Origin: Ihuprevotella massiliensis
GTDB lineage: Bacteria > Bacteroidota > Bacteroidia > Bacteroidales > Bacteroidaceae
Direction: 5' to 3'
Length of the DNA: 64,000 nucleotides
NCBI GenBank assembly: GCA_900095835.1
Contig: LT608321.1
Span: 1,144,673-1,208,672 of the forward strand
Below the pieces are notes generated by a model. The model was given only the letters and a program-made list of their open reading frames with translations. It was not told the origin of the DNA and ran no database searches. The translations under genes and the position numbers were made by a program. Positions 1 to 8,796 of the stretch are shown here, piece by piece. Positions within the stretch are counted from its first letter, which is position 1. Each line of letters starts with the position of its first letter.

Positions 1-1
1 T

Positions 2-133
2 CAAGGAGCACCTTATGGATACCAACAACCCAATAACGGAGGATATCAACAACCCTATAATGGTGGATATCAACAACCCAATAATGGTGGATACCAACAA
101 CCCAATAATGGTGGATACACCCATCAACAATAA
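2..133 (+). CDS. C-terminal end of a Gly/Tyr/Gln/Pro/Asn repeat protein (partial)
   Basis: The frame is open from base 2 to a TAA at 131-133; the gene begins outside the window. The visible 43 residues are almost entirely a tandem octapeptide of the type GGYQQPNN, encoded by 24-bp DNA repeats, and end in THQQ. Such low-complexity tails are usually disordered and occur on membrane or surface proteins of many Bacteroidota, but no folded domain is visible, so no function is assigned. A strong hairpin follows at 173-211 and probably ends the transcript. Confidence 0.7.
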   Translation, partial: QGAPYGYQQPNNGGYQQPYNGGYQQPNNGGYQQPNNGGYTHQQ

Positions 134-172
134 GCTCCTTTAGGAGACATTTCCTCTCAACTCTCTCATACA

Positions 173-215
173 TCGAGCGATTCCGCCACAATTCGTGGCA
201 GAATCGCTCGATTTT
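173..215 (+). terminator. Hairpin terminator after the partial gene
   Basis: Arms 173-189 and 195-211 form a 17-bp stem with one G-U type mismatch and a 5-nt loop, followed by TTTT. It lies 40 bp after the TAA at 133 and just upstream of the alaS promoter, so it insulates alaS from the preceding gene. Confidence 0.75.
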
Positions 216-229
216 CGCTCAAAAAATCG

Positions 230-237
230 TACCTTTG
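230..237 (+). promoter_or_regulatory. alaS promoter -7 box (TACCTTTG)
   Basis: TACCTTTG matches the Bacteroidota -7 consensus TAnnTTTG, 25 bp upstream of the alaS ATG at 262. A TTG at 235 that would extend the reading frame lies inside this box, so it cannot be the translation start. No clear -33 TTTG is seen at the usual spacing. Confidence 0.65.
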
Positions 238-261
238 CACCCAAATAGTTTAGAAAACAGT

Positions 262-2889
262 ATGATGACTGCAAACGAAATACGCGAATCTTATAAGCGT
301 TTCTTTGAGGAGCATGGACACCTCATCGTGCCTTCCGCTCCTATGGTGATTAAAGATGACCCCACCCTCATGTTTACCAATGCGGGTATGAACCAGTTCA
401 AGGACATTATCCTTGGACACACAGAACCCAAATGCCGCCGCATGACCGACTCTCAGAAGTGTCTGCGCGTGAGTGGTAAGCACAACGACCTCGAAGAGGT
501 GGGACACGACACCTACCACCACACGATGTTTGAAATGCTCGGTAACTGGTCATTTGGCGACTACTTCAAGGAAGACGCCATCACTTTCGCCTACAAATTC
601 TTGGTGGAAGTGCTCAAGATTGATCCCAAAAATCTCTACGTCACTGTCTTTGAAGGTGACAAGGAAGCTGGGCTCGAGCGCGACGACGAAGCTGCGGCTA
701 TCTGGGAACGCTACTTCCCCAAAGATCATATCATCAACGGTAATAAGCACGACAACTTCTGGGAAATGGGTGACACCGGTCCCTGTGGTCCTTGCTCAGA
801 AATCCACATCGATGGACGTTCCGAAGAAGAAAAAGCCAAAGTTTCTGGAGCTTCTCTCGTCAATCAAGACAACCCCGAGGTAATCGAGATTTGGAACCTC
901 GTATTCATGCAATACAATCGCAAAGCCGATGGTTCTCTCGAAGGTCTTCCCCACAAGGTTATCGACACCGGTATGGGATTTGAGCGTTTGGTGCGTGTGC
1001 TTCAAGGTAAAAACTCCAACTACGACACCGACATTTTCCAACCCATCATCCGCAAAATCGCAGAGTTTTCTGGTTTTGCTTATGGAAAAGAAGAAGCTAC
1101 CGACGTGGCAATGCGTGTTATTGCTGACCACTTGCGCGCCATCGCGTTCTCCATCGCAGACGGACAACTTCCCTCCAACGCGAAAGCAGGTTATGTGATT
1201 CGTCGCATCTTGCGTCGTGCAGTGCGCTACGCTTACACCTTCCTCAACCAGCGCGAAGCCTTCATTTGCCGCCTCGTTCCCACCCTCGTACAAGAGATGG
1301 GAGGTGCATATCCCGAACTTCCTGCACAACAAGAACTCATCACCAAGGTGATTCGCGAAGAAGAAGAATCATTCCTCCGCACCCTTGCCACTGGTATCAA
1401 CCGTTTGGAAAATATCATTGAAGCCACGAAGGCAGCAGGCAACAAAGTGGTGGAAGGAAAAGAAGCCTTCACCCTCTTCGACACCTATGGTTTCCCCCTC
1501 GACCTCACCGAACTCATCTGTTCTGAAGCCGGTCTCACCGTGGACGAAGCTGGTTTTGATGCAGAAATGCAACAACAAAAAGAGCGCGCGCGCAATGCCG
1601 CAGCCACAGAAACAGGCGACTGGGTGGTTTTGGCAGAAGGCAACACCACTTTCCACGGTTGGGATTACACCGAATATGGTTGCCGTATCTTGAAATATCG
1701 TCAAGTGCAACAAAAGAAGCAAACCTACTTCGAACTCGTACTGGACAACACGCCATTCTATGCTGAAATGGGTGGACAAGTGGGAGACACTGGTGTGCTC
1801 ATCAATGAGGAAGAAACAGTGGAAATCTTCGACACCAAGCGCGAAAACAACCTTCCCATCCACCTCACCAAGGCACTTCCCAAGCACCCCGAAGCAGAAT
1901 TCATGGCATGTGTTGACGTGGATCGTCGTCACAAGATTGAAGCCAACCACACCGCTACTCACTTGCTCGACCAAGCACTCCGCGAAGTCCTCGGCACTCA
2001 CGTAGAACAAAAGGGTTCGCTCAATAACGATCGTAGCCTTCGCTTTGACTTCTCTCACTTCCAAAAGGTGACTCCCGAAGAAATTCGTCAAATCGAGCGC
2101 ATCATCAATGGTCGTATCCGCGAAAACATCCCCTTCCAAGACCACCGCGATGTGCCCGTTGAGGAAGCGAAGAACATGGGTGCTATCGCACTCTTCGGAG
2201 AAAAGTATGGTGACACTGTGCGTGTCGTACAATTTGGTGATAGCGTAGAGTTCTGTGGTGGTACACACGTTAGTGCAACTGGTAAGATCGGTCTCTTCCG
2301 CATCGTGAGCGAAAGCAGTGTTGCGGCAGGTATCCGCCGCATCGAAGCCATCACCGGTGAAGCAGCAGAAGAAAGCATGTATCTCCAACAAGACATTCTC
2401 AGCGATGTCAGCGCATTCTTCAACAATGCTAAGGATGTGAAAGCCGCTGTGCAAAAAGCCATCGACGAAAACGCCGACTTGAAGAAGCAAGTGGAAGCTG
2501 CCGTTCGCGAACGCGTGGGACAACTCAAAGGTCGCCTCATCGAAGCCGCCAAAGAAGTTGATGGTGTCAAAGTCATTGCACAAGTTCTCCCCATGGACGT
2601 AGAAGCAGGCGCAGTGAAAGACCTCGCCTTCCAAGTGTCAGGACAGCTGCCCGAAAACACCTTCCTCGTTCTCGGTTCGAAACACGATGACAAACCTCTA
2701 CTCACTGTCATGGTGAGCAAAGACCTCATTGCAAGTCGTCAGCTCCATGCTGGCAATCTCGTCAAAGAAGCCGCACGCCTCATCCAAGGTGGTGGCGGTG
2801 GTGCTCCCCACTTCGCCACTGCAGGTGGTAAGAACACCGCAGGTCTTGACGAAGCCGTTGCCAAAGTGCTTGAACTCGCAGGTTTCTAA
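262..2889 (+). CDS. alaS: Alanine--tRNA ligase
   Basis: Charges tRNA-Ala in the cytoplasm. The 875 residues match the usual bacterial length and contain the class II catalytic core in the N-terminal half (motif 2 around [13 protein letters not shown]...[11 protein letters not shown], motif 3 [13 protein letters not shown]). The editing domain has HTATH at about residue 562 and CGGTH at about 664, the zinc/editing residues that remove mischarged Ser and Gly. The C-terminal C-Ala domain ends in a Gly-rich stretch ([10 protein letters not shown]), also typical. Start: ATG at 262 (or the next ATG at 265); a longer frame beginning with TTG at 235 would start inside the promoter. Monocistronic, with its own promoter and a strong terminator at 2909-2944. 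Confidence 0.97.
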   Translation: MMTANEIRESYKRFFEEHGHLIVPSAPMVIKDDPTLMFTNAGMNQFKDIILGHTEPKCRRMTDSQKCLRVSGKHNDLEEVGHDTYHHTMFEMLGNWSFGDYFKEDAITFAYKFLVEVLKIDPKNLYVTVFEGDKEAGLERDDEAAAIWERYFPKDHIINGNKHDNFWEMGDTGPCGPCSEIHIDGRSEEEKAKVSGASLVNQDNPEVIEIWNLVFMQYNRKADGSLEGLPHKVIDTGMGFERLVRVLQGKNSNYDTDIFQPIIRKIAEFSGFAYGKEEATDVAMRVIADHLRAIAFSIADGQLPSNAKAGYVIRRILRRAVRYAYTFLNQREAFICRLVPTLVQEMGGAYPELPAQQELITKVIREEEESFLRTLATGINRLENIIEATKAAGNKVVEGKEAFTLFDTYGFPLDLTELICSEAGLTVDEAGFDAEMQQQKERARNAAATETGDWVVLAEGNTTFHGWDYTEYGCRILKYRQVQQKKQTYFELVLDNTPFYAEMGGQVGDTGVLINEEETVEIFDTKRENNLPIHLTKALPKHPEAEFMACVDVDRRHKIEANHTATHLLDQALREVLGTHVEQKGSLNNDRSLRFDFSHFQKVTPEEIRQIERIINGRIRENIPFQDHRDVPVEEAKNMGAIALFGEKYGDTVRVVQFGDSVEFCGGTHVSATGKIGLFRIVSESSVAAGIRRIEAITGEAAEESMYLQQDILSDVSAFFNNAKDVKAAVQKAIDENADLKKQVEAAVRERVGQLKGRLIEAAKEVDGVKVIAQVLPMDVEAGAVKDLAFQVSGQLPENTFLVLGSKHDDKPLLTVMVSKDLIASRQLHAGNLVKEAARLIQGGGGGAPHFATAGGKNTAGLDEAVAKVLELAGF

Positions 2890-2907
2890 TCCGAAATACC
2901 ACACACA

Positions 2908-2944
2908 AAAATCCCCATTTGCGTCATGCAAATGGGGATTTTTC
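2908..2944 (+). terminator. Bidirectional terminator of alaS
   Basis: Perfect 13-bp inverted repeat 2909-2921/2929-2941 (ATCCCCATTTG and complement) with a T-run on the plus strand and an A-run before it, so it can end transcripts from either side: alaS (+) and the convergent transporter operon (-). Confidence 0.85.
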
Positions 2945-2993
2945 GTTATAACCCTGATTTTCGGAAGAGATGAAGCAAACATTGCGCATCACA

Positions 2994-3052
2994 TTCATCA
3001 AAACAAACAAAGCAACTACACAATACATTATTCGTTCATCAAAACAAACAAA
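2994..3052. repeat. Direct repeat pair TTCATCAAAACAAACAAA
   Basis: Two perfect 18-bp copies at 2994-3011 and 3035-3052 (period 41) in the AT-rich gap between alaS and the convergent transporter gene. A partial third-unit motif (CAAACATTGC) occurs before the first copy and after the second. No ORF or structure explains it. Confidence 0.6.
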
Positions 3053-3111
3053 ACAAACATTGCCTATTTCGCTTCACATTCTTCCAATCTGCCTAAACTA
3101 CGCCAAACTTG

Positions 3112-4443
3112 CTAGTTTTTCGCCTTCATAAATCGATGATAGAAAAACGCAAAGAGAAGCGCAGCCACCATCAGCGAGATAGCAAATGAATAAAAGATAC
3201 CTTCCACACCGCCCTTCAGCGTAAAGCCCATCAAATACGCCGCAGGCATGCCTACCACAAGGTAAGCCACCGCAGAACTCCACGTCATCGGCAACACATG
3301 TTGCGTAGCGCGCAGCGCATTAGCGTAACAAATCTGCAGCGCATCAGCATATTGGTATACCACCAGCGGCACTAGCAGGGCAAGTGCAGCTGAAATCACA
3401 GCCATATCTCGCGTAAAGAGATGAACAATCACATTACCGGCAAAATAAAACAGCATCGAAGACAAAGTAGCATTGAGCAAAAGCAAATTTCTTCCCGCTT
3501 TTCCAGCCAACAAAGCCTCAGCCTTATCATTTTGTCCCAGGAAGTAAGAGATACGAATGCTCATGCTAGCCCCCAAACTATAGTAAAGGGTGAATCCCAG
3601 CGTGCCTAAAGTCATGAGAATCTGATAAGCCGCGAGCGGAATTTCTCCCAACCATCCTGTCATCACAGCCGAACCAGCAAAACAGAAAGTTTCCAAACCA
3701 ATCTGCAAACTCACGGGCCACGACTTGCGATGAATATCGCGTAACGAGGGCAACTGCGAGAGGCTATCAGCCGAGAGTGGAAGGCGGAAATCAGCAAAAC
3801 GCTTACCCCAAAAGATAATTGCCAACAAAACCACTGCCACCAATATGCGGCTCACCATAGTAGCGAACCCCGCACCAAAGAGCCCCCATTCGGGAAATGG
3901 ACCTATGCCAAAGATGAGCAGATAGTTCAGCACGATATTGATCACATTTCCTGCCAAGATGAGCCACATCGCTAAACTGGTATAGGTGATACCGTCGGTG
4001 AACTGGCGCGCTGCTGTGAAGAGCACCACAAACCAGAGCGACACCCAAAGCGTAATGTAATACGACTGCATGAGTGGGAGCAACGCCTCTGGCTGTCTGA
4101 GATAGGGAAGAAGGAAATACAGGACACCAAAGAAAAAGAGCACTCCTGCCCCAAAGAAGAGATTCATCATGAGCCCTCGGCGCATAATCGCACCCACTCC
4201 AGCCTTGTCTCCCTGACTATACTTTGCCGAAACGAAGGGCGTCAATCCGTAGCTATAGCCTAAAATAATCATGGTAGCCAGATTAAACAAGCTATTGACA
4301 AACGATGCTGCCGAGAGCGCAGGTGTGCTATAATGCCCCACCATGATGGTGTCGGCAAAAGCTAAGATAATCGTGCCAAGTTGCGCAATGGCAATGGGAA
4401 GTCCTAGGCGGAGTGTTGCTGAATAATGCGAGGAAAATTTCAT
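3112..4443 (-). CDS. MATE family efflux transporter
   Basis: A 443-residue inner-membrane protein of about 12 hydrophobic helices, the usual length for the MATE/NorM family, which exports drugs or metabolites in exchange for Na+ or H+. The N-terminus (LPIAIAQLGTIILAFADTIM-VGH) is the typical MATE first helix with its short loop, repeated in degenerate form in the second half. The substrate cannot be told from sequence. Its ATG overlaps the TGA of the upstream lipoprotein gene in an ATGA overlap (4440-4443), so the two are translationally coupled. It is convergent with alaS, and the shared terminator lies at 2908-2944. Confidence 0.88.
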   Translation of the reverse strand: MKFSSHYSATLRLGLPIAIAQLGTIILAFADTIMVGHYSTPALSAASFVNSLFNLATMIILGYSYGLTPFVSAKYSQGDKAGVGAIMRRGLMMNLFFGAGVLFFFGVLYFLLPYLRQPEALLPLMQSYYITLWVSLWFVVLFTAARQFTDGITYTSLAMWLILAGNVINIVLNYLLIFGIGPFPEWGLFGAGFATMVSRILVAVVLLAIIFWGKRFADFRLPLSADSLSQLPSLRDIHRKSWPVSLQIGLETFCFAGSAVMTGWLGEIPLAAYQILMTLGTLGFTLYYSLGASMSIRISYFLGQNDKAEALLAGKAGRNLLLLNATLSSMLFYFAGNVIVHLFTRDMAVISAALALLVPLVVYQYADALQICYANALRATQHVLPMTWSSAVAYLVVGMPAAYLMGFTLKGGVEGIFYSFAISLMVAALLFAFFYHRFMKAKN

Positions 4444-5180
4444 CTACGTTTAAAAAGTTCGATACTAAAAGTTTTGACAGGGTAAAGACGCCCTTGAGGA
4501 TCAGGGAGTGCGATTTGGAACACTAGTTCACGATCGCGCGCATTGTTGCGAGCCACGACCTCAGCTTGGTAGCGCATGGCACGTCCTGCAGGAAGCTCGC
4601 CAATGATAGCCGTAGGAGACACGTTCACACGCTTATAGTCGCAAGATACCACTGGCGCAATGTTATAGAGTGTGCGACCAGAATTATTGTAAAGATCAAA
4701 AGAAATCTGTGCACGTTCACCGGGTTGAAGGGCACGATCTCCATTGTAGTCAGAGAAAGTGAGGTTAGAAATCTCTATGCCGTTGAACGAAGCATACACA
4801 TCACTGCCATTATTGTAGCGACCATAGCCCACTTGCTCATTGCCATATCTGCCATCTTGTGTGCGATAGCCATCATAGCGTTGACTACCATAGCGTTGAT
4901 CGTACACCTGTTCGCGCTGCTGCGCGTTCTTTTCTGCCGTAGCCGCACCAATAGCAGCCCCAGCCGCACCACCTACGAGTGTACCGATGTCCGAACCTCG
5001 ATAACCTCCGAGGATCCCTCCCACGGTAGAACCAAAGAAAGCACCAAGGCTCATGCCAGTCGTTGTACGGTTCCAACTATCATAGCTCACACAACTGCTC
5101 ATCAGGAAAGGAATCATCAACGCTAATGCGAGATTTTTCACCACATGCTGGAAAGAAAAAATCAGAGAATATCTTTTCAT
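4440..5180 (-). CDS. Glycine-zipper lipoprotein
   Basis: 246 residues. Start placed at ATG 5180 (MKRYSLIFSF...): a frame opening at 5264 would begin within a hairpin (5239-5278) and has no signal sequence of its own. From 5180 there is a lipoprotein signal with lipobox MSSC (Cys30), so the product is membrane-anchored. Residues ~45-85 are a glycine-zipper segment (GAFFGSTVGGILGGYRG, GTLVGGAAGAAIGAA), a membrane-inserting motif of outer-membrane lipoproteins. A Tyr/Arg/Gln-rich linker follows, then a beta-rich C-terminal domain (~130-246) resembling an Ig-like fold. Coupled by ATGA to the MATE gene, so it may act in the same envelope process. Function unknown. Confidence 0.8.
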   Translation of the reverse strand: MKRYSLIFSFQHVVKNLALALMIPFLMSSCVSYDSWNRTTTGMSLGAFFGSTVGGILGGYRGSDIGTLVGGAAGAAIGAATAEKNAQQREQVYDQRYGSQRYDGYRTQDGRYGNEQVGYGRYNNGSDVYASFNGIEISNLTFSDYNGDRALQPGERAQISFDLYNNSGRTLYNIAPVVSCDYKRVNVSPTAIIGELPAGRAMRYQAEVVARNNARDRELVFQIALPDPQGRLYPVKTFSIELFKRR

Positions 5181-5238
5181 TGTCATATTCATATTATAAG
5201 TGAGACAATACCTTTGCCTAGTTCGCAAAGGTGCAAAT

Positions 5239-5278
5239 ATGCCTATCCCTACGTAGAACCCCACGTGGGAATAGGCAT
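5239..5278 (-). terminator. Hairpin between the two lipoprotein genes
   Basis: Inverted repeat of about 16 bp (14 paired; ATGCCTAT...ATAGGCAT) just downstream of the stop at 5320 and upstream of the start at 5180. It has only a weak T-run (ATATTTG) on the minus strand, so it is a terminator or a processing hairpin between the genes. Confidence 0.5.
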
Positions 5279-5319
5279 AAACTATCTTTTAATGTCGAAA
5301 GAAGCTTTGCTAGAAAGCC

Positions 5320-6189
5320 TTATTTCACGGTGATCACAAGATATTTGCTCACACTCCAGAAACGAGTAGGATCTGTGATGCGGAGCGTATATTGACCTTG
5401 CGCGTCTTTATCGAGCGAATAACTACCTTCGGGGTGAGTAGTCATCAAGCGAGCACTCTTAGAGTAAAGGCGAATCACCTTATCCACACGGATATCAATC
5501 TTGGTAAAATAATCCTTGTTGAAGTTGTTGTTGCGCAACACTTCACCACCCTTGAGGATGTTTTGTTCCTTCAGTTCGCTCTTTGTACCAAACACATAGT
5601 AAGCACTATTGAGTTCGCGGTCTTGTGATGCCACAGTGCGTGCTTTTGTTTCATTTTGCACGCTGAGTTCGTTCACATTGCTTTGGAGATTAGCGTTTTG
5701 TTCGCCAAGTTCCGCGATTTGGATATCCTTTTTAGAGAGTTCCGCACGGAGTTCCTCCATTTGCTTGGTCAAATCAGCGATTTGAGCAGTGAAAGCAGCC
5801 ACGGTAGCCTCCATCTTCTTGCGAAGGTCCGCATTGTTTGACTTAGAAGCCTTCACTTGTTGGCGGAGATTGCTGATCAAATCGTTGTTAAGACGAATCG
5901 TGTTCTCGATAAGTTTCACATCTTCCACGATTTGAGCACGGTTGTTGCGCTCGCCTTGGCGACGTTCTGTGGTGATACGACCTTGGGCTTCATTGATTTT
6001 TCGGAAGCCGTCCTGAATGTCATTCATGGTCGTCATCATGTCCGTCAGCTCCTTATCTTTCTGCGCAACAATCTGTTGCAAAGAGTCAGCAGCAGAGAGT
6101 TCAGCTACCGTTTCCTTATCCTTCTTCGTGTTGCACGAAATGAAAGTCATACCGAATACGGCGATCAGGAGAAATGCTATTTTCTTCAT
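5320..6189 (-). CDS. Coiled-coil lipoprotein, unknown function
   Basis: 289 residues with a lipoprotein signal (MKKIAFLLIAVFGMTFISC, Cys19). Residues ~30-195 are a long, charged coiled coil with heptads of Leu/Ile/Asn (for example QIADLTKQMEELRAELSKK). The C-terminal ~95 residues, from AYYVFGTKSELKEQNIL, form a small domain rich in beta residues with aromatic positions. Proteins of this layout are common and unnamed in Bacteroidales; a periplasmic tether or scaffold is plausible but not shown. It starts 47 bp after rsmI on the same strand with no terminator between, so probably in one operon with rsmI. Confidence 0.8.
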   Translation of the reverse strand: MKKIAFLLIAVFGMTFISCNTKKDKETVAELSAADSLQQIVAQKDKELTDMMTTMNDIQDGFRKINEAQGRITTERRQGERNNRAQIVEDVKLIENTIRLNNDLISNLRQQVKASKSNNADLRKKMEATVAAFTAQIADLTKQMEELRAELSKKDIQIAELGEQNANLQSNVNELSVQNETKARTVASQDRELNSAYYVFGTKSELKEQNILKGGEVLRNNNFNKDYFTKIDIRVDKVIRLYSKSARLMTTHPEGSYSLDKDAQGQYTLRITDPTRFWSVSKYLVITVK

Positions 6190-6236
6190 ACGCTTAGGTG
6201 TTAGTTGATGTCAATAATAAAAGGAATGATCAGTGC

Positions 6237-7052
6237 TCATCGATGTCGCTTGCTGCGACGCAATTCAGCTTTATCGGTGGGCGCTGTAGGAGAAGTCTGG
6301 AGTGGTTGCCCTGTGATGGGGTCGCGCTCCACAACCGCTCGTTTGGTGCGGTGTGACGTTGTCGTTTCTGCGTCACCCACCTCCGAGTCGGGAGCCCCTG
6401 CCACGACGAGCACAAACTCGCCTCTGGGCTCAGTGGTTTGGAAATGCTCCAACACCTCTTGCAAAGTGCCGCGTACGCTCTCTTCATGGAGCTTTGAAAT
6501 CTCGCGGCACGCACTGCAAAGACGCGTTGCGCCAAACACTTCCACCATTTGTTCGAGAGTTTTCACCACCCGATAAGGACTTTCGTAGAAAATCATCGTG
6601 CGTTCCTCGCGCTGCAAAGCTTGGAGCTTTGACTGCCGCCCTTTCTTTTGGGGCAAGAATCCTTCAAAACAGAAGCGCTCGCAAGGCAGTCCGCTCGCCA
6701 CTAAGGCAGGCACGAAAGCTGTAGCACCGGGCAAGCATTGCACCTCGCCACCTTGTTTCACCACTTCACGCACCAGCATAAACCCAGGGTCAGAGATAGC
6801 AGGCGTGCCGGCATCGCTGATGAGTGCCATGGTCTCCCCCGCCACAATGCGCGCCGCTAGCGTCGCAGCCGTCTGGTGTTCATTAAACTTGTGGTGGCTC
6901 ACCAGTGGAGTGGAAATGTCGTAGTGCTTGAGTAAGATTCCGCTGGTGCGCGTGTCTTCAGCCAAGACCACATCCACCTCTTTAAGGATGCGCAGCGCAC
7001 GAAGCGTGATGTCTTCCAAATTGCCAACTGGCGTAGGAACAAGATACAACAT
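6237..7052 (-). CDS. rsmI: 16S rRNA (cytidine-1402 2'-O) methyltransferase RsmI
   Basis: 271 residues of the tetrapyrrole-methylase fold; with RsmH it modifies C1402 in the decoding centre of the 30S subunit. Diagnostic segments: YLVPTPVGNLEDITLRAL at the N-terminus, VVLAEDTRTS, ALISDAGTPAISDPG (SAM site), CLPGATAFVPALVASGLP, and FYESPYRV. A short Lys/Arg-rich tail (ELRRSKRHR) extends beyond the conserved core and is variable in the family. Upstream lies a good -33/-7 promoter at 7267-7298; downstream it runs into the coiled-coil lipoprotein gene. Confidence 0.95.
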   Translation of the reverse strand: MLYLVPTPVGNLEDITLRALRILKEVDVVLAEDTRTSGILLKHYDISTPLVSHHKFNEHQTAATLAARIVAGETMALISDAGTPAISDPGFMLVREVVKQGGEVQCLPGATAFVPALVASGLPCERFCFEGFLPQKKGRQSKLQALQREERTMIFYESPYRVVKTLEQMVEVFGATRLCSACREISKLHEESVRGTLQEVLEHFQTTEPRGEFVLVVAGAPDSEVGDAETTTSHRTKRAVVERDPITGQPLQTSPTAPTDKAELRRSKRHR

Positions 7053-7266
7053 GATGGTGGGGGAATAGAATCGTTTTCTTCAGACAGACCAGCAGAGCTT
7101 GTAAGTGATGCAATATAAGTCTTTGCTCTGCCCAAGAGAAGAGGAGCCACGGGCTAATGCTGAGGTAGAGAAGCACCACAACCATAGAATCCCAGGGTGG
7201 ATGCTCCATTCATTTTCAACTACTTCAGGCTCATTTTATAGGTTTACTTCTAGGAGTTGCTAGTTG

Positions 7267-7298
7267 CAAAAATAGTACTTTCACCTCATTGCAACAAA
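7267..7298 (-). promoter_or_regulatory. Promoter for rsmI (minus strand)
   Basis: On the minus strand, TTTG (7295-7298) and TATTTTTG (7267-7274) are separated by exactly 20 bp, matching the Bacteroidota -33/-7 pattern. It is back to back with the plus-strand promoter at 7314-7345 for the AI-2E family gene. Confidence 0.6.
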
Positions 7299-7313
7299 TT
7301 ATTTGCCAAAAAC

Positions 7314-7345
7314 TTGACCAACGAACTCGAAAAGTGTTATCTTTG
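7314..7345 (+). promoter_or_regulatory. Promoter for the AI-2E family gene
   Basis: TTG at 7314 and TATCTTTG at 7338-7345 fit the -33/-7 pattern. The start codon at 7451 lies about 105 bp downstream. The rest of the 7053-7450 gap shows no gene. Confidence 0.6.
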
Positions 7346-7450
7346 CAGCATCCTTTTCTTTTCATGATATGAGACTTTGTCAAAGATGCACCCTTCCTTT
7401 CTGACGTATGCTGAGGTCGTCGTTGTCGTCTCATCAATCCCCCTTTTTTT

Positions 7451-8581
7451 ATGCAATTATTTCGCCAAGAAATCACATTTGATCGTTTCATTCGCGGAGT
7501 ACTTTTTGTGGCTCTACTTGCCCTCTTTGTCGCTGGCCTCAACTGGCTCAGCGCAGTTCTCCTTCCCTTCTTTGCAGCGTGGGCCATCGCGTGGGTATTA
7601 GCCCCCGTGGTCAAATTTCTCCACGATCGTTGCTACATTCGTCCGCGTTCTGTAGCCGTAGTGCTCACCCTCATCCTAGCCATTGCCATTGCGGTGGGAG
7701 CCTTGTGGCTCATCATACCTCCCTTCATCGAGGGTGTGCTCCACATCAAAGATGCCCTCTTGCGCTATCTCCAAAGCGGCGGACAAAACACTCAGCTGCC
7801 GGAGTGGTTACAGCATTTGTTACAACAGTGGATTGGGTCACTGCAACTTGAGGAGATGCTGCAACAAGATAATCTGCTGCAAATGGTGCGCACCTCCCTA
7901 CCCCATGTTTGGAATGTGGTGCAATCCACTGCCAACGTGGTGGTGAGCCTGGCTAGTTCTGCTTTCGCCCTGCTCTATCTGGTGTTGCTGCTCACCGACT
8001 ACGACCACTACTCCACCGTATGGCTCAAATATGTGCCACGCTCACAACGCGCGTTCCTCGAGCAATTATCCAACGACGTGGCGCACAATATGCGAGGCTA
8101 TTTCCGCGGACAAGTGCTAGTGGCTATCAGCAATGGCGTCATGTTTAGCATTGGTTTCTGGCTCATCGGCCTCCCCATGCCAGTGGGCATGGGCATCTTC
8201 GTGGGTGTCCTTAGTTTCATTCCCTACATTCAGGTGCTCGGCATCTTGCCAGCCGCTCTCTTGGCTTTACTGCAAATGGCAGACACCGGCCATTCGTTTT
8301 GGGGCATGATGGCTCTCGTCATTGTGGTTTACATCGTCGTGCAAGTGTTGCAAGACACTATCTTCACCCCTCGCATCATGGGACGAATCATGGGCTTATC
8401 ACCTGCCGTAGTCTTGCTTTCCCTCTCAGTTTGGGGATATATCGCTGGCATCATCGGCTTGATGGTCGCTCTTCCGCTCACCACGCTCATGCTCGCCTAC
8501 TATCAGCGCTACATTTTGGAAGAAGCTGTGGAAGACGAATGCTTTGCAGAAGAAACACTCGAGTCAGAGCAGGGGGAATAA
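7451..8581 (+). CDS. AI-2E family transporter (PerM/YhhT-like membrane protein)
   Basis: 376 residues with about eight membrane helices in the family pattern: an N-terminal helix pair (FVALLALFVAGLNWL..., VAVVLTLILAIAIAVGALW), a long amphipathic stretch (~100-160), then the hallmark C-terminal helices (VGVLSFIPYIQVLGILPAALLAL; GLSPAVVLLSLSVWGYIAGIIGLMVALPL). Members of PF01594 include TqsA (autoinducer-2 export), but most are uncharacterised exporters, so the ligand is open. Its stop codon sits inside the loop of its own terminator hairpin (8567-8596), and the first composite repeat element begins 5 bp after that. Confidence 0.88.
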   Translation: MQLFRQEITFDRFIRGVLFVALLALFVAGLNWLSAVLLPFFAAWAIAWVLAPVVKFLHDRCYIRPRSVAVVLTLILAIAIAVGALWLIIPPFIEGVLHIKDALLRYLQSGGQNTQLPEWLQHLLQQWIGSLQLEEMLQQDNLLQMVRTSLPHVWNVVQSTANVVVSLASSAFALLYLVLLLTDYDHYSTVWLKYVPRSQRAFLEQLSNDVAHNMRGYFRGQVLVAISNGVMFSIGFWLIGLPMPVGMGIFVGVLSFIPYIQVLGILPAALLALLQMADTGHSFWGMMALVIVVYIVVQVLQDTIFTPRIMGRIMGLSPAVVLLSLSVWGYIAGIIGLMVALPLTTLMLAYYQRYILEEAVEDECFAEETLESEQGE

Positions 8582-8596
8582 TCCCTCTGCTTTTTC
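8567..8596 (+). terminator. Terminator overlapping the stop codon of the AI-2E gene
   Basis: Stem 8569-8577/8582-8590 (GCAGGGGGA with TCCCTCTGC, one G-U pair) followed by TTTTT. The TAA at 8579-8581 lies in the loop. Confidence 0.7.
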
Positions 8597-8600
8597 TTGC

Positions 8601-8668
8601 CCCCCCTAAATATATATGGGAAGAATTGGCGCGAATGGACAAAAAACAGGGTAAAAAGTGAAGATTTT
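8601..8668 (+). repeat. Composite element A, TATATGGG module
   Basis: About 70 bp starting CCCCCCTAAATATATATGGG and continuing through an A-rich segment to AAGTGAAGATTTTCTTC. It aligns along its length with 59404-59475 (same strand) and with the complements of 29530-29602 and 47989-48059. Shared backbone: CCCCTATA, TATATGGGAGG, AAAGTGAGAAAAAATC, then a short dyad and T-run. It begins 5 bp after the terminator of the upstream + strand gene. This is the most diverged copy of the four. Confidence 0.65.
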
Positions 8669-8796
8669 CTTCAGACTCCCCTCATTTTGCCAGATTAACA
8701 TTACAAAACAAACCTATTTATTGTTCTATTCGCGCAATCGACTTATAGTTCCCCCAAAAAGAGCTCCACAAGGGTGGTCGTTTCGCATCAGTTTTC

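Noticed and set aside
1369-2634. 421-residue ORF antisense to alaS
   Set aside because: Shadow of alaS codon bias: no start signal, no domain, Cys/His/Phe-rich composition. Likewise the long antisense frames over GH31 (10426-12270), fusA (18913-20772), rpoC, tuf and pflB.
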